NCBI GenBank assembly: GCA_902774045.1 | Contig: CACYGW010000006.1 | Coordinates: 1 to 64,000, forward strand | DNA: 64,000 nucleotides | Direction: 5' to 3' | Source of the DNA: an uncultured Bacteroidia bacterium | Lineage (GTDB): Bacteria > Bacteroidota > Bacteroidia > Bacteroidales > UBA932 | Part shown: positions 44,568 through 53,115 of the stretch, one piece after another | Layout: the number at the start of each line of letters is the position of its first letter | Numbering within the stretch: position 1 is the stretch's first letter | Notes under the pieces: generated by a model | The model's database searches: none | The model's input: only the letters and a program-made list of their open reading frames with translations | Told to the model about the DNA's origin: nothing | Made by a program: the position numbers and the translations under genes

Positions 44568-44579
44568 TTTGGTCAGGTT

Positions 44580-46316
44580 ATGAAAAAGAGAATAATAATT
44601 TCAGCATCTATCTCGATTGCCCTTTGCGCATCTATATTCTCTTCCTGCACCAAGCAGGAGGACAACCTTGCTCCCATCACCAAAAACTCAAGGAATATTG
44701 AAATTACCTTTGTAGAAGAACTGTCCGAAACCAAAACAGAATTTTACGGTAAAACAACACGCTGGAGTAAGGGAGATAAAGTTACATTCGGCCAATATGC
44801 TTTTGTTGAAGAAGTGGGCACTTTGAAGAGTAGCTCTGTTACACTTAACTCCGCTGCAGAAACATTAACTGCAAAAATAGGCCTTTTCAACGACCCGGAC
44901 GAGGGCACAAATTCCTGCTATTTCGCCGTATATCCTGGTGGTAGTTTGACCTACGATGGGACATCTCTAAAAAACTATCTTACTTCGGGGGGTACCAACC
45001 CTGCTATTCGCGCTACAATACCCCAGACACAGAAGCCCGTTGTAACAGACGGTGTACCAACAGGATTCGACCCTAATGCAGATCTTCTTATTTCTAATCT
45101 TAAAGACAACCTGACTCGTGAAACAGAAGGAGAAAATGCCGGAAAGTATGTTATAAAACTAACATACGACCGCAAGGTTGCCATAGGCAAGATGACAATC
45201 AAGAATCTCCAGTCCGATTCACCTGTTACTTCTATCGAGATCTCTGCCAATAAAGAAAACGGTTCTGCCGTTACCGTTGCAGGTCAAATGTGGTATAACC
45301 TTTTAACCGGCAACATTTCCAACACCAGCACTGCTTATAAGTCTGTGATTTTGGATTATTCCAATAATCCTATAAATCTTGAAGAAGATGGTGAGGATAC
45401 CAAGATGATGGCTTATTTCTGCTGCAGACCGTTCTCCCTTAAAGAGAATGATGTCTTCTGTGTTGTTGTTAAGACACAAGCCGGAGAAGTATTCACCAAG
45501 TTTGTTACGGTTGGCACCGGCAGAGAACTGGTATTTGAGGCAAATAAAGGAACTCAGTTCTCCGTTGATATGCTTTCTGCCGTTAAATCAAATGATTGGG
45601 TTTCGGTTTCCGAATATAACAGCGGCACATCTGTTAAAACAGCAACTAAGATTTGCTTCCTTGCAAAGGAAACAACAGGGTTAACCATTTCATCCGGAAA
45701 ATTCTCAGCTATCCCCGAAAGTACCTTCCTTGATCCCACATTCGATATAGCAGAATATTTTGAGAGCAAAGGCACTGCCGTATCCGCAAGCTCTATCAGC
45801 AGTTTCAATAGTGGAAAGAATCTGATATTCTCCTGTACCGGACTTGAGCCAGACTCCTGGTACATAGTCGCCATTAAACTTGTTGCCGTTGACACCGACA
45901 GTAATGAAGTTGTAGGCTATGCCTTTACCAAGATTAAAACAGACTGGTTCTCTTTAACTGCCTCAACGAGAACCGCAGGAGGTATTAATTTCTACTTCTA
46001 TGGTAAAGGTCTTGTTTCCTCCAGTAGAAATTATCGTTTTATTGCAACAGACGCTCTGCCGGAAGGCCAGACCTTTGAGGAGTATTACACAAATACTCTG
46101 GCCCCTGGCGGCATCAGTAGCAGTACATTAAGCGGTATCAATGAAAATGGTAAAAGCGGTAAAGGTTATTATACCACCACGTACTATACGGACAAATCAA
46201 CCACTGGTACCATGACCCCCGGCACCAGCTACACGATTATGATTAAAGTAAATAATGAACGCGGAGAAACCAAGTTCTGTTACGCAAGTGCAAATGCCGG
46301 CGGCACAACCGAATAG
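44580..46316 (+). CDS. Fimbrillin-like lipoprotein
   Basis: 578 residues with a lipoprotein signal (lipobox IFSSC, Cys23). The N-terminal third has the fimbrillin-family pattern seen in Bacteroidales: a TKTEF start, TTRWSKGDKVTFG near residue 60 and CYFAVYPGG near 115. The C-terminal half contains two Fn3-like beta segments (DSWYIVAIKLVAV; GTMTPGTSYTIMIKV). Members form or decorate pili, or act as surface adhesins. Ends in a strong terminator. It faces the minus-strand surface operon, where four proteins share the same N-terminal module. Confidence 0.78.
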   Translation: MKKRIIISASISIALCASIFSSCTKQEDNLAPITKNSRNIEITFVEELSETKTEFYGKTTRWSKGDKVTFGQYAFVEEVGTLKSSSVTLNSAAETLTAKIGLFNDPDEGTNSCYFAVYPGGSLTYDGTSLKNYLTSGGTNPAIRATIPQTQKPVVTDGVPTGFDPNADLLISNLKDNLTRETEGENAGKYVIKLTYDRKVAIGKMTIKNLQSDSPVTSIEISANKENGSAVTVAGQMWYNLLTGNISNTSTAYKSVILDYSNNPINLEEDGEDTKMMAYFCCRPFSLKENDVFCVVVKTQAGEVFTKFVTVGTGRELVFEANKGTQFSVDMLSAVKSNDWVSVSEYNSGTSVKTATKICFLAKETTGLTISSGKFSAIPESTFLDPTFDIAEYFESKGTAVSASSISSFNSGKNLIFSCTGLEPDSWYIVAIKLVAVDTDSNEVVGYAFTKIKTDWFSLTASTRTAGGINFYFYGKGLVSSSRNYRFIATDALPEGQTFEEYYTNTLAPGGISSSTLSGINENGKSGKGYYTTTYYTDKSTTGTMTPGTSYTIMIKVNNERGETKFCYASANAGGTTE

Positions 46317-46353
46317 TCCCGGCAAGCGCTAGTTCGCTAAACCCAACATAAAA

Positions 46354-46383
46354 GACCAGCCCTTGTGAGGGGCTGGCTTTTTT
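46354..46383 (+). terminator. Terminator of the 44406-46316 unit
   Basis: CCAGCCC (46356-46362) pairs with GGGCTGG (46370-46376), followed by CTTTTTT, 40 bases after the stop codon. Confidence 0.88.
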
Positions 46384-46536
46384 ATTTCGAGCGAGCACCT
46401 TTATTTTGTCATTTCGAGCGAGTAACTTTATTTTGTCATTTCGAGCGAGCGAAGCGAGTCGAGAAATCTTTATGTATAGTATTTCATTGGTTTGGATTTC
46501 TCGACTTCGGCACTTCGTGCCTTCGCTCGAAATGAC
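46384..46536. repeat. Palindromic interspersed repeat locus 2
   Basis: Three plus-oriented ATTTCGAGCGAG units about 27-28 bases apart, two joined by TTTATTTTGTC, then GCGAAGCGAGTCGAGAAATC. The locus is mirrored by GATTTCTCGACTTCGGCACT and ends in TCGAAATGAC. Forms a long imperfect hairpin between the two converging surface-protein units. Same family as 17560 and 61175. Confidence 0.85.
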
Positions 46537-46581
46537 AGAAAGGAGCGTGAGTTGGAACTGCCTATAAATGAACCATTAACG

Positions 46582-46615
46582 AAAAGTCCTACCCCTGCTA
46601 TCAAGGGTAGGACTT
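46582..46615 (-). terminator. Hairpin of the TCCTACCCC family, copy 2
   Basis: AAGTCCTACCC (46584-46594) pairs perfectly with GGGTAGGACTT (46605-46615), with a TTTT run on the minus strand. It lies 43 bases after the M64 gene stop and probably ends the surface-protein operon. Confidence 0.75.
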
Positions 46616-46658
46616 CACATAAATAGTTGATAATGAAATCTTTCCAACTCACGGCCAA

Positions 46659-48731
46659 TTACTCCTCGTGAAGGACGGGAGGTGGCAGCATAGGCATAGG
46701 ATGAGAAGGAACACAGGACGCGGGCCCTACAGCCGGAGCTGCAGAAGGCACATCTCTGTTGGGGTCTGTAGTTACATCGCGGGAGAAAAAGTCTTCTTCA
46801 TCGAACGATTCGCCGGCAAGAGACTTAATCCTCTTTACAATAAGCATCCTCTGCCAGGTAGAGAAGTAGAACCTGTTATCCATCATACAGCTAACTTTCT
46901 CGCAGCGCCAACGGTTAAGGATATTACCCTGACCGCCCTGGTAAGTGTCAATCCTGGAATAACGGCTGTCAGAAGCCACAAGCTCATCTTTCTTGCTTAG
47001 CAAATTATCCCAGGGAGTAGGAGAATACTTGGCAGAAATATTCAGGAAAGCCTTAACCTGCCAGCTGTGTGCAGAAATTGCATCAATGGCGCTGCCGGTA
47101 GAAGTAGAAGACCAATACTCGTCCCCAAATCGGCCAAAGCAATGGCCACCAAATTCGTGCACCAAAACATTCGTCCAACTGCCTATATTACTGCCCCCCA
47201 AAGAGGCAATAACACTGCTGTCTGTCTTTTTAGTCCCCGCACTTGGATCCGAATCGCTTACGGCCTCATATGAATTATAAGTCCAGCTAAGGCCACTGAT
47301 GCCATTGCTGATATAAGGAATCATTGCAAAACCACGGCCGTTAGAATACATATGGCAGATACCGCCATAGCGGCTGTCATTAATAATTACGGCAATGGCA
47401 ACCTCGTTAATCTGGCTGCTGCTGACAATATCAGGGCAATTGTCAGAAACGAAGGCAAGCAATTTATCTATATTGAGCGACATATCCCCATAAGAATCTG
47501 ACCCCCAATAAGCACCAAAATAAGAATCGCGGGCGGTAGTTATATTACCATTACCATCCGATATACTTGCTCCGTTTTCATTGGAAGGTACAAAGAGAGA
47601 ATATACGTTAAAGTACGACTGATACGTCTTGTACGGCTCTGTATTGAACAATGCAGCAAGAGCCGTAGCAGACAAAGTGCTGAACAACTCCTTCTGCTCT
47701 GCGGTAAAGCCTTCTGCCACAAAAGCCAGGGTAACAGGATAGGGAGCACCGGCCGTTGCAGAATGAATCTTGTTTACCACAATATCTTCCTTGCTGTCCG
47801 TAAACTCATTACCAATGTCGATAGTGCCAAAATCTACCATCCTGGAGGCCTGGAGAGTAAGTGTCTTGGCAGAAGAAAGGGTTGTAGAATTACCATTGTC
47901 GTCAGAGAAAACCATAGAGTAACCGGTGAGTGTACCGGGAGCAACTACCATATAATAGTCCTTCCCCTTCCTGAACTCGCCCGCAAGTTCTACATAATTA
48001 CTCCTTTGCTCGCCATCCTTCAATTTAAGAGAAAATGTCAACTCCGCAGAATCATCCCCTACCAAGGCAACGCAATCTCCGGTAAGATAAGAGCCTGTTG
48101 CAAAACGAATCTTGGTAACATTATAAATATTGTCTCCGGCTATTCTGAACTTAATGATGGAAACCAAATTAGTAAAAGTTCTGTTCTTCTCCTGGGGACC
48201 AATCTTATAATAAGAAAGATTCAGCCCATCCGCGATATCACCGGCTATTGCAGTCTGGATTGTAGGGATATTTACACCTATTACAAACTTGCCGTTATAA
48301 TTAGGCGACACGCCTCTGGTACTGTTGGGATATACACCATAATACGCATCGGAATTACCACGGGAAGAAGTAGTAGTGAACTCTGCCTGCTCTACATTAT
48401 TCTCAGAAGTGGTATAGTCGCATTTATAAATAGTCTCATTACTGACAAAGAACTCGCTGAAGCTATCGCCGCTATGCCATACTACAGAAGCGTGAGTCCC
48501 GGACTCATTCATAGAAAGACCAGATTTGCTTCCGGGTAAAATGGATGCCTGGGTATAAAGCGTGGGCCCTGCAGGCGCATCTTTTACCTCTACAGGTATA
48601 ATAGTCCAGGGATCGGGAGCAACTTCAGGTTTAGAGTCGATGCTTCCGGGAACAATGCCCTCTTTTGTGCAGGCTGCAAGGGCGACGATTGCCATCGCAG
48701 CCAAAATAAGTTTATGTGATTTCATATTCAT
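46659..48731 (-). CDS. Lipoprotein: fimbrillin-like module joined to M64 metallopeptidase
   Basis: 690 residues. The lipobox is ALAAC (Cys21). Residues ~50-300 look fimbrillin-like (SVVWHSGDSFSEF, AYYGVYPNST). Residues ~310-650 match peptidase M64, the IgA-protease-like family: VTLAFVAEGFTAEQKELF, NVYSLFVPSNENGASISD, RYGGICHMYSNGRGFAMIPY. The zinc region reads VLVHEFGGHCFGRFGDEY near residue 523, with two glycines before the second His. A Pro/Met-rich tail (HPMPMLPPPVL) ends it. It would be a surface protease on a pilin-like stem; the substrate is unknown. Last gene of the operon. Confidence 0.82.
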   Translation of the reverse strand: MNMKSHKLILAAMAIVALAACTKEGIVPGSIDSKPEVAPDPWTIIPVEVKDAPAGPTLYTQASILPGSKSGLSMNESGTHASVVWHSGDSFSEFFVSNETIYKCDYTTSENNVEQAEFTTTSSRGNSDAYYGVYPNSTRGVSPNYNGKFVIGVNIPTIQTAIAGDIADGLNLSYYKIGPQEKNRTFTNLVSIIKFRIAGDNIYNVTKIRFATGSYLTGDCVALVGDDSAELTFSLKLKDGEQRSNYVELAGEFRKGKDYYMVVAPGTLTGYSMVFSDDNGNSTTLSSAKTLTLQASRMVDFGTIDIGNEFTDSKEDIVVNKIHSATAGAPYPVTLAFVAEGFTAEQKELFSTLSATALAALFNTEPYKTYQSYFNVYSLFVPSNENGASISDGNGNITTARDSYFGAYWGSDSYGDMSLNIDKLLAFVSDNCPDIVSSSQINEVAIAVIINDSRYGGICHMYSNGRGFAMIPYISNGISGLSWTYNSYEAVSDSDPSAGTKKTDSSVIASLGGSNIGSWTNVLVHEFGGHCFGRFGDEYWSSTSTGSAIDAISAHSWQVKAFLNISAKYSPTPWDNLLSKKDELVASDSRYSRIDTYQGGQGNILNRWRCEKVSCMMDNRFYFSTWQRMLIVKRIKSLAGESFDEEDFFSRDVTTDPNRDVPSAAPAVGPASCVPSHPMPMLPPPVLHEE

Positions 48732-48795
48732 TAGAATTCTACCGGATCAACATCATAACTATTCATTAGAATTCTACCGGATCAACATCATAACC
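48726..48795. repeat. 35-bp tandem duplication at a gene junction
   Basis: Two adjacent copies (48726-48760 and 48761-48795) of the sequence beginning attcattagaattctaccg differ at one base. Each holds the last codons, the stop of the upstream gene and a TAATG stop/start overlap. Before duplication the two genes would have overlapped by one base; now they are 34 bases apart. Confidence 0.95.
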
Positions 48796-50457
48796 GGAAG
48801 TATTAGTAGCAGAAGTATCCTTAACCCAGGTCATTCCGTCTATGGCAATCTTGGGAGCCGAAGTAAAGGAAGAATTACTGCTGGTAGAGGTTTTGTAAAA
48901 AATAACCCTGAAAGCAGACACGTCTTCGCTGTTATATGTTCCAACGCTTTTTACACTTGCAGTGGTGGCATCTTCGCCATCAAGCGCCATATCAAATATC
49001 TTTTTATCCACGGTAGTAATAATCCCACTGGAAGATGCCACATATCTTACCAACTTGGGATAATATTCAACACTGCTGTATGTAAATGTATTTTCCGAGT
49101 GCGATTGGGTCTTTAGCGTGACTGTACCATCCGTATTATACAGAAGAGTCATAACAGAATTGTTATACAATGCAGAGGTACTGCTTCTGGCCAGACCCTT
49201 AAGATTATAGGAATAACCCTTTATGTCTGCCGTAATGGTAAGGACAAGTGGATTGTCGCTGAACGAGGTAGAGTTCAGGTACCACGTGCCAAGCCACTTG
49301 TTGTAGCCGGTAGTCTCTGCAATCTCGTCAAGAGAAAGAGTATGGAACTTATATATGCTGTAGTCTCCTGTATAGTCAGATGAAGAAGAGCCCGTGACGG
49401 AATCATCTACGCGCAGCATAATAAGCACATAGTCCGTATCCGGCTCCAGAGTGTTAGCAACGCTTCTGGAAGCGGAATACACAGACCTGGAGGTCCCCAG
49501 ATAATCAGAAACAGAGCCCTGATGAGTGCCCTCAAATGTGCTCAAAGCCTGATAAAGCCTTGCGTACTTGTGGCCAGTTTCGTTAGGATCCGTAAACAGA
49601 ACATATGAGACTTTGCCATCAGATGTTACATTCTTGAAGGTGGCGCTAAGAGTATAACCAGACTCGTACTTGCAGCCATAACTTGCAGTTATAAGGTCCA
49701 GACGTGCAACGGACTCGTCTGTGTACTCTACAACATTTACCCCAGCCACAGGAGACTCATTCTCATCTGCCAGCCACATCTTTATGGAACCATAGGTTCC
49801 AACGGGAAGCGGCACTATGAAAGAATAAACATCGTCCGGAATCTCTACCTTTATCACGTTGTCGCCCACAGCGGCGTGCTCGCCGGCCAAAACCTGATAA
49901 TTAGAAACGCTGAACTCTCCGTTTATCTTCTTATCTGTCTCTACCACAAAATACTTGGCGCCGGCCACCTTTGCAGAAGAGTAGCCAAACCTTATAAAGC
50001 CGGTAAGGGGCTTGAAGTTAAGTTCCTCTACGGTATCGTACTCTACCTCTGCAACCATAGGCACGGGAATCTCTCCCGCTGCCAGGGAAGCATAAGAGGC
50101 AGGAAGGGTTACGGTTGCAACCTCTCCGGAATAAGAAGTGGCAATGGAGGCGGGGAACACGGCAACTCCCTTAGGGGTGATGGCCGGCCCGCTGGCCTGG
50201 GTAAACTCTGCATCCCCGGTGCCGGCACCGGAGGAGAGATTAAACAAGGTAAAACCGGAACCATTGTAAACATTTATCCGATCACCATCGGCCCAAAGAA
50301 TTTTATTATAGCTGATGGTTGCCTTTGTTGTTTGGTCGATGGTTGCTGTTAGTGTTAACCCGGGGGTGTGTGAATCCCGGTTCTGGGTTTTTTCTTCTTT
50401 TGCGCAGGAGGCGGCAAGGGCAATGAGTGCCAATGCAATGAGCGTTAGTTTTTTCAT
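48766..50457 (-). CDS. Fimbrillin-like lipoprotein
   Basis: 563 residues from the ATG at 50457, lipobox LAASC (Cys18). The N-terminal module shows KATISYNKILWADGDRINVY and a VAVFPASI stretch, the same W-x-x-GD and YP/FP pattern as its neighbours. The C-terminal half has beta-rich segments with LEPDTDYVLIMLRVDD, resembling Fn3-type surface domains, and a WLGTWYLNSTSF domain near residue 390. The start overlaps the stop of the 45-residue ORF by one codon (ATGA), so translation is coupled. Confidence 0.75.
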   Translation of the reverse strand: MKKLTLIALALIALAASCAKEEKTQNRDSHTPGLTLTATIDQTTKATISYNKILWADGDRINVYNGSGFTLFNLSSGAGTGDAEFTQASGPAITPKGVAVFPASIATSYSGEVATVTLPASYASLAAGEIPVPMVAEVEYDTVEELNFKPLTGFIRFGYSSAKVAGAKYFVVETDKKINGEFSVSNYQVLAGEHAAVGDNVIKVEIPDDVYSFIVPLPVGTYGSIKMWLADENESPVAGVNVVEYTDESVARLDLITASYGCKYESGYTLSATFKNVTSDGKVSYVLFTDPNETGHKYARLYQALSTFEGTHQGSVSDYLGTSRSVYSASRSVANTLEPDTDYVLIMLRVDDSVTGSSSSDYTGDYSIYKFHTLSLDEIAETTGYNKWLGTWYLNSTSFSDNPLVLTITADIKGYSYNLKGLARSSTSALYNNSVMTLLYNTDGTVTLKTQSHSENTFTYSSVEYYPKLVRYVASSSGIITTVDKKIFDMALDGEDATTASVKSVGTYNSEDVSAFRVIFYKTSTSSNSSFTSAPKIAIDGMTWVKDTSATNTSGYDVDPVEF

Positions 50458-50591
50458 AGCCAATCCTCCTCTTCGTTGCTGCCATAGGAGAAGTCCTTGG
50501 GCTTGATGTTGAGGTCCGACATTGCTATTGCCTCCTCAAACTCTGCCGGCAAAAACTCCACCTCCGGAGCCAAATAAATTTGTTTTTTCAT
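50454..50591 (-). CDS. Short ORF (45 residues) coupled to a fimbrillin-like gene
   Basis: Starts at 50591 (or one Met earlier, 50594) and ends TGA at 50454, overlapping the next ATG. It reads MKKQIYLAPEVEFLPAEFEE, then IAMSDLNIKPKDF, and ends SNEEEDWL. The MKK-Y-APE beginning is seen in many very short Bacteroidales ORFs of unknown function. No signal peptide or membrane segment. The tight overlap makes it a real coding unit with good likelihood. Confidence 0.65.
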   Translation of the reverse strand: MKKQIYLAPEVEFLPAEFEEAIAMSDLNIKPKDFSYGSNEEEDWL

Positions 50592-50619
50592 CATATAGTG
50601 TTTTTATGGGTTATTTCTA

Positions 50620-52914
50620 TTAGGGCTCACTGACTGTGGTATCCTCCGTAACCGAACCAGGACTATCACTCAAAACAAGATCTTTAGTCCCATCTGTTGT
50701 TTTGAAAAGAATTATAGGTCCATCTTCATTATTCAACCAAGTACGTACGGAAACAAGGTTTTGTATAAAATTTTGTGCAAGAGTTGCGCTACACCAAAAT
50801 ACCATTGGTGCGTCTGGAGTCGAAAGCAAATTAGCTGTTCCTTGAAGACCATTTGTGTAATTTTTTACTCCGTTCAAAGTAAAATTCTGCCCGAATTTCA
50901 CTAATTTAACATTGTTGCAAACATTCAGGAAACGCGTAAAACCTCCGGTAGTACCTGTTGTTGCCGTTCCTGGTGATAAGTTTTCTGTGCTTATCCCACT
51001 TATATCAAGTGTTTCCAGCGCTCTGCAATACTGGAACATATATGCCATCGTTGTTACAACAGAATTATTGAACATACTGAGATCAAGATCCTTTATCTTC
51101 TCACAAGTATAAAACATGTATGACATATTCGTACACTCCTCGAAGGTGCTGTTTGTGCCGAAAGTTATTCCCGTCAAACTTGAACAATTGTAAAACATCC
51201 TGTGAGCAGTTGTTACTTTTTTTGTGTCGAAATTGCTTAGCAATAATGGACCCGTCCCCGTGCCTTTAAGGCTTGTGCAGCCGCTGAACATTTCAGACAT
51301 ATCGGTAACCTTACTACACGTAAATGAATTATGGAAACTAACCTCTGTTAAATTGGCGCACCCATAGAACATTTTAGATACATTTGTTAAACCTGTTCCT
51401 GAACTTGCAGATCTTATTTTGTTTAAATTAGTAAGTGAACTTAAGTTTGAACAGTTTTGGAATAATCCCGCCAATCCTGAAGAGTAGAAAGTTGTATTAG
51501 GGAATTTGACCGATTCCAGCGCAGTACAGTTAGCAAACATCTGAGTACAAGATAATGAATAGCCATTATTTTCAAAACCCATGTTTGTCAAATCTACACT
51601 TTTAAGATTATTGCTGTTCATAAACATATACGCCATGCTCTTGCTTTGACCAATAATGAAACCTTCAAATCCTGTAATGTCCGTCAAAGCAGTAAATGAC
51701 CTGAACATTGAGGCGCAGGATTGTGTCAGAATTTTAGAGGCTGCGGTTTGGATGCGGATTGTTCCATCTTTATATGAAGCAACAATGAGCTCACTTCCTG
51801 TTTCACTAACAATTGTTTGTTTTTCCACCGTTCCCGTGTATCCGGTCATATTCTTGTTGGTTTCAATAATAATCTTTATAATGCTATTGTCTTCTGCTGT
51901 GTGATCAGTAACACTACTCCCTGCTGCCAGTGATTTTAAAGCTTTATTTAAATCCTGGCCGGTTATCAATGTGGCGGTGGAGCCGGAGGAGACGGGGTTG
52001 TATTCGAGGGCGGGAAGGAGTCGCACTTTGTTGGCTGTAAGGGGGGTAGAGAAGTTGCGGAACTGGTAGGTCTCATTGTTGTCTGAGCCGCTGTAAATCC
52101 TTACCTGGTAGCCTGCAAAGTTTGTCGCGTAGTCAACTGCCGGAACGGCCACATAGAAGTAAGTGGGGCTATCCGAGTCGTTAGAAATACTTTCTCCATC
52201 TGCATTTTCAGAAGTAAGAGTAATAGTGTTAGAACCAGAAACTGAAACGGCATCTACCGAAGTTATTTCATTCTCTGTAACAAGGGTAACTGTGCCGGTG
52301 CCGGCAATAGCCACGGCGGTAGAAGTGTTGGAAAGAGCGGTAAGTTCAATCTTGGACACTGTTGCGCTGGTACTACTATACAGCGCCAGTCTGAGGTATG
52401 CTGTGGTGTTGTAGAAAGTTAGGTTTATGTCCTCTCCAGTTGCTACATATACGTTGGCGGCAGGGTCGTAGGAACCTTCCGTTAGTGTCTGTGCGGCAGG
52501 ATAGGTTACAGTAAAGGTGGGGACCTCTTCATTAACTTCTACCGCATTGCTGCTATTGTGCGGATAGATTGCATAAAAAGCATCTTCAACTCCAACTTCG
52601 CCGGTAAATTCACCAACATTAGTATAACTTCCCTCTTTATGAGGAACAGTGAACACCAGACCTCCGTCGGTCATATTATTACTGTCAAAAACAGAAATAT
52701 CATCACCTTCTTCCCAATGATGAGAGAACCAATGTTTGTTATCATCATCGAGTCCATCATCGTTAATATACACTTTAGTTCCTGTTTCCTGAGCTATTGT
52801 TCCATAAAGGGTATAGACTGGCTTCTGGGGCTCTACTACAACTTCTTTTTCTTCTGTTTTGGAACAAGCTAAAACCGCCATAGCGGCCACTAAGTAAAAA
52901 ATAGTCTTTTTCAT
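50620..52914 (-). CDS. Lipoprotein: fimbrillin-like module plus BspA-type leucine-rich repeats
   Basis: 764 residues from the ATG at 52914, chosen for its lipobox (AVLAC, Cys17) and a GGAGG Shine-Dalgarno eight bases before. Residues ~20-330 are fimbrillin-like (HHWEEGDDISVF, AFYAIYPHNSS). Residues ~400-680 hold BspA/DUF285 repeats of about 25 residues, each with an M-F-x-x-C core: AYMFMNSNNLKSVDL, QMFANCTALESVKF, KMFYGCANLTEVSF, EMFSGCTSLKG, YMFQYCRALETLDI. BspA proteins bind host matrix and other bacteria, so adhesion is likely. Co-transcribed with both flanking short ORFs. Confidence 0.88.
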   Translation of the reverse strand: MKKTIFYLVAAMAVLACSKTEEKEVVVEPQKPVYTLYGTIAQETGTKVYINDDGLDDDNKHWFSHHWEEGDDISVFDSNNMTDGGLVFTVPHKEGSYTNVGEFTGEVGVEDAFYAIYPHNSSNAVEVNEEVPTFTVTYPAAQTLTEGSYDPAANVYVATGEDINLTFYNTTAYLRLALYSSTSATVSKIELTALSNTSTAVAIAGTGTVTLVTENEITSVDAVSVSGSNTITLTSENADGESISNDSDSPTYFYVAVPAVDYATNFAGYQVRIYSGSDNNETYQFRNFSTPLTANKVRLLPALEYNPVSSGSTATLITGQDLNKALKSLAAGSSVTDHTAEDNSIIKIIIETNKNMTGYTGTVEKQTIVSETGSELIVASYKDGTIRIQTAASKILTQSCASMFRSFTALTDITGFEGFIIGQSKSMAYMFMNSNNLKSVDLTNMGFENNGYSLSCTQMFANCTALESVKFPNTTFYSSGLAGLFQNCSNLSSLTNLNKIRSASSGTGLTNVSKMFYGCANLTEVSFHNSFTCSKVTDMSEMFSGCTSLKGTGTGPLLLSNFDTKKVTTAHRMFYNCSSLTGITFGTNSTFEECTNMSYMFYTCEKIKDLDLSMFNNSVVTTMAYMFQYCRALETLDISGISTENLSPGTATTGTTGGFTRFLNVCNNVKLVKFGQNFTLNGVKNYTNGLQGTANLLSTPDAPMVFWCSATLAQNFIQNLVSVRTWLNNEDGPIILFKTTDGTKDLVLSDSPGSVTEDTTVSEP

Positions 52915-52934
52915 TTTAATGTCCTCCATAAGTT

Positions 52935-53099
52935 TTAGTCGTCCCAATCATCATCTTCCCCCACTGAATCATCCAAACTGCTACTACCCCCCCCTATTTG
53001 GGTATTTGCCATAAACCTTTCTGTCACAAGTCTGACAGACCTTGTGAGCGGAACTTCATAGGTTCCTTTTAGATTAAAATTGTTAACGGGTTTTTTCAT
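52935..53099 (-). CDS. Short ORF (54 residues) before the LRR lipoprotein gene
   Basis: ATG at 53099, TAA at 52935. It begins MKKPVNNFNLKGTYEVPLTR, contains RFMANTQIGGGSSS, and ends VGEDDDWDD. An AAGGA lies upstream of its start. It fills the 186-base gap between the M6 protease gene and the LRR lipoprotein, 17 and 20 bases from each. Like the ORFs at 44406 and 50454 it pairs a basic start with an acidic Trp/Tyr tail. The GGG could be a processing site, but this is only a guess. Confidence 0.6.
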   Translation of the reverse strand: MKKPVNNFNLKGTYEVPLTRSVRLVTERFMANTQIGGGSSSLDDSVGEDDDWDD

Positions 53100-53115
53100 A
53101 TCGCGGTTCCTTTTA

